From assembly GCF_005491425.1 (NCBI RefSeq), contig NZ_CP028083.1, forward strand, positions 4,060,001 to 4,124,000: a DNA stretch of 64,000 nucleotides, in the 5' to 3' direction. Source of the stretch: Lysinibacillus sp. SGAir0095 (GTDB taxonomy: Bacteria; Bacillota; Bacilli; Bacillales_A; Planococcaceae). Shown here piece by piece: positions 1-9,419 of this stretch; position 1 is the first letter of the stretch, and every line of letters begins with the position of its first letter. The notes beneath the pieces were generated by a model. That model ran no database searches, was not told the DNA's origin, and was given only the letters and a program-made list of their open reading frames with translations. Position numbers and translations under genes: made by a program.

Positions 1-206
1 GAAATTTTAGCCATTCACATTTTATCATTAGCCTCGTCGACATATACATAGGATAAAATGTAAAAATTGTTAATGTTTTTGAAATCTTTAGAATATTTTG
101 TCGAAAGGATTTCAATTCGTTTTTTTTTTAGTAAAATAAAGTTCGCAAAGATTCTTTTGCTTTAGCAAGTCAAAAATATTTTCAAGAGACGGGAGATTTT
201 TGGAGA

Positions 207-1427
207 ATGAATGCAAATCACAACCAAACAACTGCACTACTTGGATGGAGTCTACAAGCAATCGAAGCAATCGATAAAATGGGGCGTCCCTTTGTTGTCG
301 TCGGACCGCCTGAATTTCAAGCATTTGCTGATAAAAACGAAATTTCATTTGTACCATGGCAGTTCAATACCCCAATTGAACGATCATTTGAATTATATGA
401 AAAGTTAAAAGAACTGAATGTCAAATTAACGGTTCCTATATACGAGGAAACAGTGGAATGGGCTGGCATGATGAATTCTTTACTCTTTGAAAACCCTAAA
501 CTATTTAACAAATCCCTATTACTACGAGATAAAGGATTAATGAAACGTCGTGCCCACATAGGAGGACTTCGTGTAGGTATATTTGAAGAAGCCTACAATA
601 AAGAAGATATCACTCGATTCTTCAAAAGAATCAATCAAGCACTAATCAGACTAGATGAGGACCAGCTTGAACCAATTCACGTGAAACCCTTCGATAAAGC
701 CGGTACAGTTGGTCATCGAATGATTAGAGAAGAAAAAGATATTGATGAAATTGATGATGAGGAATTCCCGTTATTAATGGAAAGTCACTTAGAGGGACAG
801 GAATTTTCATGTGAAGCCTTTATTCATAACCGCCAGGTAAAATTTTTAAATATAACGGAATATGTAAAGCTTGGTCACTCCAACTTTGTTCCAGCCTCTC
901 CTACACTGGAAAAGTGGAGACCTCAAATTCTTGGAGAAATTGAAAAGCTTGTAAATGCCTTTGAAGTAGACTTTGGCATCATTCATCCTGAATTTTTCAT
1001 CACTCCTAATGGCGAAATTTATTTCGGTGAGGTAGCAAATCGAATACCGGGTGGTCATATCTTCGAGCATATCGAAAAAGCTTATGGCTTTAGCCCATAT
1101 CAAGGCCAAGTTCTTTGCTGTGACCCAGATACAACAGAAGAACAGCTAAACGCCTTTTTCCCTAAAGAAGTCGTATCAGCAAAAGGGCACTCTGGCAACT
1201 TAATGGTTTATCCAAAAGTTAAAGCAATTTCAAGGCTCAATATCCCAACAGAATTAAAAGAGCACCCTTATTTTGTGAAACACAATATGTTTATTCCGGC
1301 CTCATCTAAAGTAGCTGAACGTGTAGGGTTTGGTAATCATTATGGTTCCATCAATTTTTTTGGTGAAGACGCAGAGGAAATGAGAAAGCTTTTAGAAGAA
1401 TTTGAAAAACATAATTTCTACTTATAA
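207..1427 (+). CDS. ATP-grasp domain ligase
   Basis: This 406-aa protein has a short Rossmann-like pre-ATP-grasp segment (residues 8-50) and a carbamoyl-phosphate-synthase-type ATP-grasp core. The nucleotide-binding Lys is in VKPFDKAGTVG (K160), and the metal-binding acidic residues are in HPEFF (E262) and FGEVANRIPGG (E275, N278, R279). ATP-grasp enzymes join a carboxylate to an amine, thiol or imidazole through an acyl-phosphate; the substrates here cannot be read from sequence. The ATG is preceded by GGGAG at 191-195. The stop is 15 nt before the next gene, so the two are very likely co-transcribed. That partner is a putative thiol enzyme, so a role in making or modifying a peptide is a reasonable inference. 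Fold confident, reaction unknown. Confidence 0.85.
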   Translation: MNANHNQTTALLGWSLQAIEAIDKMGRPFVVVGPPEFQAFADKNEISFVPWQFNTPIERSFELYEKLKELNVKLTVPIYEETVEWAGMMNSLLFENPKLFNKSLLLRDKGLMKRRAHIGGLRVGIFEEAYNKEDITRFFKRINQALIRLDEDQLEPIHVKPFDKAGTVGHRMIREEKDIDEIDDEEFPLLMESHLEGQEFSCEAFIHNRQVKFLNITEYVKLGHSNFVPASPTLEKWRPQILGEIEKLVNAFEVDFGIIHPEFFITPNGEIYFGEVANRIPGGHIFEHIEKAYGFSPYQGQVLCCDPDTTEEQLNAFFPKEVVSAKGHSGNLMVYPKVKAISRLNIPTELKEHPYFVKHNMFIPASSKVAERVGFGNHYGSINFFGEDAEEMRKLLEEFEKHNFYL

Positions 1428-1442
1428 GGAGTGTATTAAAGG

Positions 1443-3485
1443 ATGAGTCCTACTGTTACAACGGAAAAAAAGTCTACTGCCCAAACGAAACGACGAGCAA
1501 CAGGTGCCTCCAGAACAAGAAAAGCTGTAAAACCAATCGATCTTCTAGAAAACAAATTTAAAGAGGCATTGACTATTCTCAATCAGGCAAAGCCTTTTGC
1601 GAAAGGTTTGTATCAAACAGATGTTTTCCAGTTAGCTAATGAGTTGGCATGCATGGATGGAGGAATGGCTGTACTTGATAAATATGCCCATCAGTTTGAT
1701 GAAGCAGGTGTATTCCTCTCTGGGGATTGGGAAGATCCAACGAAGTTACAGCCTCCATTCGTAGGGAATTCTTTAAGATTAAGAGGTATTTATTCCATTC
1801 TCGAATTGCTGAGCGAAATGCGTATGCTAGCCATTGCAAAGGGGACTTACAAGCATGAAAGCATCTCAAAAGAAGAAGCTTGTGTATTTTTAAATGAAGT
1901 GGTTGCTCTAAATCTCAATCTTCTATCTCTCGAAGATTCTGCAACTACAGACGCTCCACCAGAAGAACATATCGTTCGCGCACAAAATCTTTTAACTTAT
2001 CTTGGCCAAGAACTATCATTTAAAGAAGTAGCTGACCAGATGATTATAGAGATTGACCGATTAACGGTGCAACGCCCAATTATCACTCGCAGAATTATAG
2101 AAATGATTCAGTTGTCTCAGCAATTAGCAACTAGCGAGCTTGATCACGAGACTTTAGAGGCAATAGATAAATATACAAAGGCGATTGGTGCTCCAACACC
2201 CATAAGTAATCAAGCATCTAACCAAAGGGAATACCGATTAAAAATAGAGCATGCAACAGAGGAAGAACTAACTGTCGAGGCAAAATTGTTTGCTCAATCC
2301 ATGAAGGAAACTGGCCTAGTTTCACCTTTCCATACGGTGTTAGTTCGCTTCCTGAACCGAAAAAAACCTACTATACTCCCAACTGCCCTTTCATTAACAG
2401 ATTCAGGCAGTGCAAGCTTTGATGAAAATCAAAAGCTAATTTATGATATTGTGCAGATTGCCATTTATCCTGAAACGAGACAAGCCATTTACGGTCTTTC
2501 AAGTATGTTGAATCGAGGAGTGCTGAAGATTGAATCTTTAGTTCCTTCCATTCAACAATTATTTGAACTGCCTATACATGCGGAAGTACGAAGAGCCGTT
2601 TCAATTTTTGTTCATGAACAAAGTGGAATTAGTCTAAATGGTATCCTAATTGCCGGGGTAATAAGTGTGCTTGGGCAACCACTTGGTATTGGTCAAGGGC
2701 AAAATCCTATATGTCAATCTGCAAGAGCACTCTCTCTTTGGGCACAGTTTAATCCTAGTCAATTGCTGACGTATATTATCCATGCAGCACGTGATAACAA
2801 TATCGAGATGACCTTTGAGAATGAACCTATCAATTCCAGTCTTTTAAAAGAAGGCGTTGCGGGTAGCATCCAACAGGATTTAGATGTTGTCTCGAATTTG
2901 TTGGTCCCTCATCTTGATAAAATCTATAACGAGATGATTAAACGGACTCTTCTACGCGGAGAGGATGGTCATAAGTGGGTAAACCGTGAGTTTTATGGTG
3001 AGTGGATTCCTAGTGGTTTTCTCAATGCGATTGACCAGCTTACATTAAACGTTACAAACTACTCGGCGTTTGTAAAATTGTTCTATGCTACACACCACCC
3101 TGAGTACAATGAGGGCTCAAAACTAATTTATCCCAACCCAGTAGGCATCTTCCTTACAAATGTACACGGGGAGCTTTTAGGCCTTCACGCCGTTTCTATC
3201 CAACGAATTGAGCGTGATAAGAACGGGGACTATCGAGTTTATTTCTATAATCCAAATAATGATAGCACACAAAATTGGGGGCAAGGTATCAAGGCAAGCG
3301 TGTCAGGCTTTGGTGAATTAGAGGGGGAATCCAGCCTTCCTTTCTATGAATTTGTTTCTAGAATGTATGCCTACCATTATAATCCGTATGAACAAGGTGA
3401 TACGTTTATGGTAGAAGATAGTTTAGTAGATACCATTGAATCTCTAGCTAAGGAAAGCTGGGGCAAAAGCTATACTTGGGCGTAA
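1443..3485 (+). CDS. Unassigned 680-aa protein with papain-like C-terminal motifs (paralog A)
   Basis: I do not recognise a named family. Residues 1-30 are a basic Thr/Ala/Lys-rich tail, then comes a long helical region. The C-terminal third carries strong motifs: GIGQGQNPICQSARA with Q418 and C424, LLVPHLD, HKWVN, LGLHAVSIQRI with H582, and FYNPNNDS beginning at N603. The order Gln-Cys-His-Asn, with Cys at the start of a helix followed by Ala/Trp, is what papain/transglutaminase-fold enzymes show, so I infer a thiol peptidase or acyltransferase. There is no signal peptide or obvious membrane segment. It follows the ATP-grasp gene by 15 nt and has a full-length paralog at 4655-6481. In the C-terminal block VYFYNPNNDS to YxHY, 34 of 48 residues match by hand alignment. 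Confidence 0.8.
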   Translation: MSPTVTTEKKSTAQTKRRATGASRTRKAVKPIDLLENKFKEALTILNQAKPFAKGLYQTDVFQLANELACMDGGMAVLDKYAHQFDEAGVFLSGDWEDPTKLQPPFVGNSLRLRGIYSILELLSEMRMLAIAKGTYKHESISKEEACVFLNEVVALNLNLLSLEDSATTDAPPEEHIVRAQNLLTYLGQELSFKEVADQMIIEIDRLTVQRPIITRRIIEMIQLSQQLATSELDHETLEAIDKYTKAIGAPTPISNQASNQREYRLKIEHATEEELTVEAKLFAQSMKETGLVSPFHTVLVRFLNRKKPTILPTALSLTDSGSASFDENQKLIYDIVQIAIYPETRQAIYGLSSMLNRGVLKIESLVPSIQQLFELPIHAEVRRAVSIFVHEQSGISLNGILIAGVISVLGQPLGIGQGQNPICQSARALSLWAQFNPSQLLTYIIHAARDNNIEMTFENEPINSSLLKEGVAGSIQQDLDVVSNLLVPHLDKIYNEMIKRTLLRGEDGHKWVNREFYGEWIPSGFLNAIDQLTLNVTNYSAFVKLFYATHHPEYNEGSKLIYPNPVGIFLTNVHGELLGLHAVSIQRIERDKNGDYRVYFYNPNNDSTQNWGQGIKASVSGFGELEGESSLPFYEFVSRMYAYHYNPYEQGDTFMVEDSLVDTIESLAKESWGKSYTWA

Positions 3486-3512
3486 ATTTTGTTAGCATGT
3501 TACTCTTAAACG

Positions 3513-3556
3513 AAAAAAAAGATGATGTCTGGAATGTACAGGCGTCATCTTTTCAT
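3513..3556 (+). terminator. Rho-independent terminator after paralog A
   Basis: GATGATGTCT (3521-3530) pairs with AGGCGTCATC (3540-3549) with two G-U pairs, with an A-run before and TTTT after. It closes the ATP-grasp/paralog A unit and can also serve the convergent small gene. Confidence 0.7.
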
Positions 3557-3608
3557 TTACTTTACCAATTAAATATATTCAATTGAACCATAGAGCGTAC
3601 CATTCCGG

Positions 3609-3896
3609 TTATTTCCCATTAGCCAAACTCCATTGTGATGAAGCGAAAAATTCTTTTATTTTAATTGCTAATTGTTCCTTATCTTCACTTTTTCTTATTT
3701 TATGCTCTATTATTAAACTTGATAGTTCCTTGTTCGTTTCAAATACCTCTTGGTGTTGCTGATATAACTGATACACTTCCGGATAGTTGCTAGATAATTT
3801 ATCCATCTTGGTATTTATTTTATGTTGAGGTGTTCCAAAGCCCAAGGAAGTGTAAATAGAAAAAGCAATGTCGATTAAAATATCTAAAATAAACAT
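3609..3896 (-). CDS. Small hypothetical protein (95 aa)
   Basis: The family is not recognised. The N-terminus is hydrophobic (about residues 2-18, FILDILIDIAFSIYTSLGF) and could be a membrane anchor or exported leader. The rest is charged, with predicted helix rich in Lys/Glu/Gln. The frame opens at a GTG at 3905, but AGGTGA (complement of 3903-3909) lies about 7 nt before the ATG at 3896, so I place the start there. It sits convergently between the two thiol-enzyme paralogs. Whether it belongs to that system is open. Confidence 0.45.
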   Translation of the reverse strand: MFILDILIDIAFSIYTSLGFGTPQHKINTKMDKLSSNYPEVYQLYQQHQEVFETNKELSSLIIEHKIRKSEDKEQLAIKIKEFFASSQWSLANGK

Positions 3897-4654
3897 TTTT
3901 TTCACCTCATATTATTCAAATGATTTAGTGTGAATTGTGTAAATCTAAAAAAAGGTTACCCCTTTTGTTTGGAATGTTGTTATTCAAGATACAGTAAGGT
4001 TATTTAAATAACCCGCACTTCTTGTTAATAGGCAATATTTATCCATCGAAAAAGGAAAAATAGTAAAATTACTCTTTGTGGGAGCGGTCTATTATCTGGA
4101 ATTTCTCAGTAGTGTAATTTATAATTACTGTTAATATCTTGAAACTATCTATAATCTAACTGATATCTTCCCAAAATAAAAGTAATAATTTGTAAATTTT
4201 TAAGAACGGTAAATTATGAATATTGTAACGACATCATTAGACAACAAACTTCAAACAATTAAGAAAAAGGATACAGGACCATTTATTTATTTTTTTCCAA
4301 ATAATACTCGATTGTAAATAAAAGTTATTCATGTTATATCATTCTTTTATAAAAACAATTCCTCATCTATTAGGAATGTTCCCAACGTAAAATTCACTGT
4401 TCCATCAACACCTTTTCGAAATAAGTTCCAATGTTATTCCCCAATATTAAAAGCTTCAGTAGATCTGCTCTAAGATTTTTTTATTTTGAACTGACTTTCT
4501 TCTAAATTAATTCACCGTTCCTTGGTACATTTACCAAAAAATTAAATATTCTAATAATAATGCAATTTCTCCCGTTATTAACAAAAATTGTTTAAAAACC
4601 GTCAAATTTGTCAATTGTAATTTATAGGAAAAATACGGGAAAGGAGAATGAGTT
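3897..4654. other. AT-rich intergenic region with no recognised gene
   Basis: About 750 bases separate the small minus-strand gene from paralog B. I see no credible ORF on either strand. Only short A/T-rich inverted repeats are present (for example AAAAGG/CCTTTT around 3950-3965). The right end carries AAGGAG at 4641-4646, the ribosome-binding site of paralog B. The long spacer suggests paralog B has its own promoter. Confidence 0.6.
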
Positions 4655-6481
4655 ATGGGACTTTACCTTTTCTCATCTGAGAATGCATTTCAAAAAGCCT
4701 TTCAACAATTGTTACAAGTACCCTTATTAAGTAAAAAACTCTATCAAGAAACAGTTTTGACCGAAGCCTTGAATTTTCTTAAAGAGCCTATTGGTTTAGA
4801 TAAATTGTATCAATATGCCCCTTTATTCGATCAATCAGGGCTTTTTCTAGGAAAGCCTTGGGAGGACGTTCAAAAACTTGATGCTACCTTAGTTAGAGGA
4901 ACGCTTCATGCAGGGGGTACCACAGCTGCTGCTGAGTCCTTGAGTGATTTAAGAATTCTTGCCATTGCAAGAGGCGACTATGTTCATCCCCAAATGTCCT
5001 CTTATGAAGCAGCAGATTTTTTAACGAAGGTTTTGGCATTAAATATTGATTTGCTCATTATGAAGGAAACAGAGGAAAATCGAGTAAAGCAGCTCTATAA
5101 AGACGAACAGGCATCAGAGCTCTTGCATTTTATCTCACAACATTGTTTTTCATCTCGTGTTTTTGAGAACCTCTACCAAGAGATTGATAATCTTGCTGTT
5201 CAAAGGCCTATTGTAACCAATAAAATCCTAAAGCTCATCGCTAGTGCCCAGAAGTTAGCTGGAGGATTAGATGAAACAAATCCAAAACTAAAGGATTATG
5301 AAAGAGCTGTCTATTCGCCCTCGGTTTTAGCCGCGGGTCCATTAGAAAGCTATGAGCAAAAATTAAAGACGTGCAATGATGTGGTATTAGCGAAAGAAGC
5401 AGCGCAATTTCGTCACACTATGCTACAAACCGGGTTAGCCTCTCCTTACCATGTTGTATTATTACATTATTTAAATAATGAGAAGCCACACCTGCTAAAA
5501 GAATTACTTGCTGTGGATGAAATAGCGAAGAGCAATTTACAAGCGAATTTATCCCTAATCTCATCACTTATTAATTCTTCCATTACAATTAAAACTAGAA
5601 GAAGTATTTATGGATTACTTCGTTTTTTACAACGCGATATTTTTACTCCTGAACTCATAAAAGAATTGGAAGAACTAATGAAAGCTCCTACCTCCGAGAC
5701 AATCGCAAACATTCTTTCTCCAGTTCATCAATTGACCAATAAAGATGCTTTAAGTGCTGTTCTAATATCCGAAGTGTTAAATATATTAGGAACACCTTTA
5801 GGGATTGGGCAAGGCTTTAATCCGACATGCCAATCAACAAGGGCCATCAGTTATTGGGCTCAGAAGAAGCCGGTTCTGCTCCTGAAAATATTGAATGAGT
5901 TTTTAAGGACAGGTACACTCTCCTTTACTTTTGAAGGTAGAGAGATTTCGACCAAGACACTTGCACCCGTCCCACTAGAAGATACCATTAATATTGATGC
6001 AATTTCCTTACTGTTAGTACCACATTTGGATGCAATCTATTTTGAGTTGTTAAAATTGGCTGATGGTCGCGGGCAAGATGCACATAAATGGATTAATCCT
6101 GCATTTCATACGATAGGCGTATGGTCTGGATTTTCAGATATTTATACTGATTTAGAGTTTCAAATGAATTTCCGTCGTTACTATCATCCGATATACAACC
6201 CAAACGTCAATGAAGGTCTTCCACAGCCTGCAGGGATTACGATTTATAACCGTTCCGGTCAGGTATTAGGGGCTCATGCTATTCTCATCCAAAGGATTGA
6301 TACAGATCCATCAGGCGTCATACGTGTTTATTTCTACAACCCAAATAATGACAGTCTTCAAATTTGGGGAAAATCAATCCATACGAGCGTGACTGGAAAT
6401 GGCGAACTTGAAGGCGAGTCTTCCCTTCCTTTTGAAGAATTTATTACTTTTTTATATGCCTTCCATTACCCAATACAATAG
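4655..6481 (+). CDS. Unassigned 608-aa protein with papain-like C-terminal motifs (paralog B)
   Basis: Full-length paralog of the 1443-3485 product without its basic N-terminal tail. The same motifs recur in order: GIGQGFNPTCQSTRA with Q386 and C392, LLVPHLDAIY, HKWINPAF, LGAHAILIQRI with H541, and FYNPNNDS beginning at N562, ending in GELEGESSLPF. Upstream helical motifs also match, such as VQRPI, TGLxSPxHxVL and TRxxIYGL. Conservation centred on Cys, His and Asn suggests both copies are catalytically competent. AAGGAG lies 8 nt before the ATG. There is no signal peptide. The function (peptidase, ligase or acyl transfer) is inferred only from the motif pattern. Two hairpins follow the gene. 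Confidence 0.8.
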   Translation: MGLYLFSSENAFQKAFQQLLQVPLLSKKLYQETVLTEALNFLKEPIGLDKLYQYAPLFDQSGLFLGKPWEDVQKLDATLVRGTLHAGGTTAAAESLSDLRILAIARGDYVHPQMSSYEAADFLTKVLALNIDLLIMKETEENRVKQLYKDEQASELLHFISQHCFSSRVFENLYQEIDNLAVQRPIVTNKILKLIASAQKLAGGLDETNPKLKDYERAVYSPSVLAAGPLESYEQKLKTCNDVVLAKEAAQFRHTMLQTGLASPYHVVLLHYLNNEKPHLLKELLAVDEIAKSNLQANLSLISSLINSSITIKTRRSIYGLLRFLQRDIFTPELIKELEELMKAPTSETIANILSPVHQLTNKDALSAVLISEVLNILGTPLGIGQGFNPTCQSTRAISYWAQKKPVLLLKILNEFLRTGTLSFTFEGREISTKTLAPVPLEDTINIDAISLLLVPHLDAIYFELLKLADGRGQDAHKWINPAFHTIGVWSGFSDIYTDLEFQMNFRRYYHPIYNPNVNEGLPQPAGITIYNRSGQVLGAHAILIQRIDTDPSGVIRVYFYNPNNDSLQIWGKSIHTSVTGNGELEGESSLPFEEFITFLYAFHYPIQ

Positions 6482-6552
6482 CCGAATTTAGATGAGTGGG
6501 GTTTATTAGGAGGATAACAAATGTAGCGCGAATAGATCCCACTTATGCATAC

Positions 6553-6612
6553 TAAATACCTTGTTTAGATGGATTAAATCTTCCTTTGATGCATCTAAAT
6601 AAAGTATTTTTT
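6553..6612 (+). terminator. Terminator hairpin after paralog B
   Basis: AAATAC plus TTTAGATG on the left pairs with CATCTAAA plus GTATTT on the right (interrupted stem), followed by TTTTTT. Confidence 0.65.
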
Positions 6613-6620
6613 CATTATTA

Positions 6621-6652
6621 AAAGGAAATGCGAAATTTCACATTTCCTTTTA
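6621..6652. terminator. Bidirectional terminator between paralog B and the GGT-family gene
   Basis: AAAGGAAATG (6621-6630) pairs perfectly with CATTTCCTTT (6641-6650), with a 10-nt loop. It sits between convergent genes. Confidence 0.65.
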
Positions 6653-6683
6653 CCTAACTTTTCAACTATTCAATCAATTCTAG

Positions 6684-8294
6684 TTACCAAGCTGCAACGA
6701 TTCCATCCGTTCTTGATTCGGTGCCTCCTGCTAAAACGCCAGTTTGTGCATTTCTCCAAATTATTTGCCCTCGTCCAAAGCTACCACCGTCAGGCAGAAC
6801 TTCAATTTCATGGCCTTTTCTTTGTAATGCCTGCACTAAATAATTCGGAAACTCCGCTTCCACATGCACCCTCTTTCCACCAACCCATTGCCATCTCGGT
6901 AGATCAAGTGCCGCTTGTGGATTCAACAAGTAATCAATTGTATTTGAGACTACCTGGAAGTGTCCTTGAGGTTGCATATAGCCGCCCATCACCCCGAATG
7001 GGCCCACAGCATCTCCATCCTTCGTTAAAAATCCTGGAATAATTGTATGGAATGTTCGTTTCCCTGGCTTTAAATAGTTCGGATGGTTTTCATCCAAAGA
7101 AAAATCTGCTCCACGATTTTGTAAGCTGATGCCAGTACCAGGAATAACAATACCAGATCCAAATCCCATATAATTACTTTGAATAAATGACACCATATTC
7201 CCCTCATCATCCGCAGTAGCTAGGTATACTGTGCCACCCTTTGGCAATTCATAAGGCTTTGGATCAATTGCCTTTTCATGAATTTCATTTGCTCGGATTG
7301 AAGCGTAATCTTTTGATAGTAATCGTTCAACACTGATAGGCATTTCCTTTTGTTCTGTGATAAACGCCTGTCCATCAGTAAATGCTAGTTTCATAGCCTC
7401 AATTTGCTGATGATATGTATCTGCATTTTGCCATTTAGGCTCTTCTAGCTCTTCAAATATATTTAGCGCCATTAAGGCAACCATGCCTTGACCATTCGGT
7501 GGGATTTCCCAAACATCGTAGCCTCGATAATTTGTGGAAATTGGTTTTACCCATTCTACTTGGTATGAAGCTAAGTCACTTTTTCTTAGGAACCCCCCAT
7601 GCTCTATCATGAATTCCTCCACTTTTTGAGCCAATTCACCTTCATAAAAATCTCTGGCATCTGTTCTAGCAATAGCTTTTAATGTTTCAGCATGCCCCTT
7701 TGAACTCCATATTTCACCGATTTCAGGAGGACGCCCATTGGGTGCAAATGTCTCAAACCAATGTGAAAATTCCGATCCTTCCAGCTTTTTATAGGCATTA
7801 TATGCTCTGCTCCAATATTTCCCGAGTATCGGTGTTAAAGGAAAACCTTCCTCTGCATAAGCAATAGCTGGCTTTAACGTTTCTGCTAGAGACAATCTAC
7901 CAAACTTTTTAGAAAGCTCTGCCCAAGCAGCAGGAGCACCCGGCACAGTAATTGGAGTTAACCCCAATTTTGGCATTATGTCATAACCTTGAGCTTTGAC
8001 TTTATCGGCAGTTAGTAGTTCAGGAGAAGGGCCAGATGCATTTAGTCCATGAAGCTCTCCCTTTACCCAAACAAGCGCAAAGGCATCCCCACCAATTCCA
8101 TTTGAAGTAGGTTCCAAAACCGTGAGTGCTGCTGCAGTAGCAATAGCAGCATCAATCGCATTGCCACCTCTTTTAAGTATTTCAAGCCCCGCTTGAGCTG
8201 CTAGGGGTTGTGAAGTTGCGACCATGCCCTTTTTCGCAAAAACTGTATGTCTTTTCGATGGAAATGGATGATTTAAGTAATCCAACTGTTTCAC
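6684..8294 (-). CDS. Gamma-glutamyltranspeptidase-family protein (YwrD-like)
   Basis: Ntn-hydrolase of the GGT family, which self-cleaves before a Thr that then attacks gamma-glutamyl bonds (glutathione and related substrates). The proenzyme layout is clear: KRGGNAIDAAIA (residues 41-52), SNGIGGDAF (64-72), the cleavage/nucleophile site GGTVYLAT at T355, and FGVMGGYMQPQGH near the C-terminus. There is no signal peptide, so it is probably cytoplasmic like B. subtilis YwrD, not secreted like Ggt. The frame opens with GTG at 8294, but GAGGAG lies immediately before it. A TTG at 8285 has better spacing and may be the true start. It is monocistronic. Confidence 0.88.
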   Translation of the reverse strand: MKQLDYLNHPFPSKRHTVFAKKGMVATSQPLAAQAGLEILKRGGNAIDAAIATAAALTVLEPTSNGIGGDAFALVWVKGELHGLNASGPSPELLTADKVKAQGYDIMPKLGLTPITVPGAPAAWAELSKKFGRLSLAETLKPAIAYAEEGFPLTPILGKYWSRAYNAYKKLEGSEFSHWFETFAPNGRPPEIGEIWSSKGHAETLKAIARTDARDFYEGELAQKVEEFMIEHGGFLRKSDLASYQVEWVKPISTNYRGYDVWEIPPNGQGMVALMALNIFEELEEPKWQNADTYHQQIEAMKLAFTDGQAFITEQKEMPISVERLLSKDYASIRANEIHEKAIDPKPYELPKGGTVYLATADDEGNMVSFIQSNYMGFGSGIVIPGTGISLQNRGADFSLDENHPNYLKPGKRTFHTIIPGFLTKDGDAVGPFGVMGGYMQPQGHFQVVSNTIDYLLNPQAALDLPRWQWVGGKRVHVEAEFPNYLVQALQRKGHEIEVLPDGGSFGRGQIIWRNAQTGVLAGGTESRTDGIVAAW

Positions 8295-8324
8295 TCCTCT
8301 AAGATATTAGTAATCTAATAGTTT

Positions 8325-8363
8325 AAAAAAACGGCTTTGCCCTAATGGACAAACCGTTTTTTT
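8325..8363 (-). terminator. Terminator after the acyltransferase gene
   Basis: AAAACGG/CCGTTTT with inner TTTG/CAAA stem. The T-run in the minus direction follows the stop codon of the 8394-9419 gene. Confidence 0.75.
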
Positions 8364-8393
8364 AATATTGTAACAATTATATCATTTTGTTTA

Positions 8394-9419
8394 TTAAACT
8401 ACTTTCTTCAAAACCGGTATGAGAGAAATAATAAATGCCACTATAACGCAAAGGGAAAATACCAGAATCGCGATAAACGGTGTTGTTACTATTAAATGAT
8501 CCTTGTACAAGAAATTAAGATAACTGCTTTCACGGAAGTATTGTAAAAAGAATGGATGCATTAAATAAACACCGAATGTTAATGCACTAATTTTCGTCAG
8601 AAGTTTTGTACGCTTCATTTTAAAATTAAATGCATATTTGAAGAATACAAAGATGGCAATGGACATGAATAAAACATTCGGTGAATAATATTCATATAAA
8701 ATCGAATAAAAACTGCCAGCTTTTAAAGAGTAAAAATGGGTTACTATAAAGGTCATTAAATATCCAACGATTCCCATGAAATAAATTATAAGTCTTTCAG
8801 TTTTTTTAAAGGATCGGTTAAATAGAACGTAGCCTAATAAAAAATAGCCTAAGTAAGTACCAAATACGCCAAAATTATTAATATTTAAAATGGGAATCAT
8901 GCTATTAATAAAAGGAACGATAGAGCACAAGGTAAACCATACGATCAATATATAGATATTAATTTTTTCATTTGAATGTTTCACAAATATTATCAGGATA
9001 GGTGCAAATAAATATACTGCGATTAGTGCATAAAAGAACCATAGATGTGTTGCTATTCCATTATTCGCTAAACCTACGATAAAATGACGAATGTCTACTG
9101 TCTGACTGGAAACTAAAAAATAGAAGATACTAAAAAATAAAAATGGTATCAAAATTTTGCTAAATCTTTTTTTAAGGAAAAAATTTAAATCGAACTCTCT
9201 TTTCGAATTTAGTAATAGTGCACCACTAATCATGAAGAATATAGGTACACTCCATCGAGTCGCACTATTTATGATATTCCCTTGAATGAAATGCTCTGTG
9301 TTGCTTTCAGTTATTTTTACTAATAACGGTGCAGATGTATGCAAAAGGACAACTGCAAAAGCAGCAAATATCCTCAAAAAATCAATATAAACGATTTGCT
9401 CTTTATGCTGTTCTTTCAT
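8394..9419 (-). CDS. Acyltransferase 3 family membrane protein
   Basis: A 341-aa polytopic membrane protein, the size of a stand-alone Acyl_transf_3 domain (OatA/NodX-like), which O-acylates surface carbohydrates from a cytoplasmic acyl donor. It opens with the typical YIDFLRIFAAFAVVLLHT segment, whose His is the conserved catalytic residue of the family. SVPIFFMISGALL follows, and then about ten hydrophobic helices. There is no extracellular SGNH domain, so it is not a full OatA. GGAGG lies about 12 nt before the ATG, a little far. Neighbours do not indicate the acceptor sugar. Confidence 0.85.
   Translation of the reverse strand: MKEQHKEQIVYIDFLRIFAAFAVVLLHTSAPLLVKITESNTEHFIQGNIINSATRWSVPIFFMISGALLLNSKREFDLNFFLKKRFSKILIPFLFFSIFYFLVSSQTVDIRHFIVGLANNGIATHLWFFYALIAVYLFAPILIIFVKHSNEKINIYILIVWFTLCSIVPFINSMIPILNINNFGVFGTYLGYFLLGYVLFNRSFKKTERLIIYFMGIVGYLMTFIVTHFYSLKAGSFYSILYEYYSPNVLFMSIAIFVFFKYAFNFKMKRTKLLTKISALTFGVYLMHPFFLQYFRESSYLNFLYKDHLIVTTPFIAILVFSLCVIVAFIISLIPVLKKVV

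Noticed and set aside
1-206. Tail of an upstream gene at the window edge
   Set aside because: No open frame with recognisable protein is visible; only AT-rich sequence and the ribosome-binding site of the ATP-grasp gene.
6494-6542. AGTGGG/CCCACT pair around a GGAGG-ATG-TAG mini frame
   Set aside because: Short stem with long loop and a one-codon frame; likely chance.
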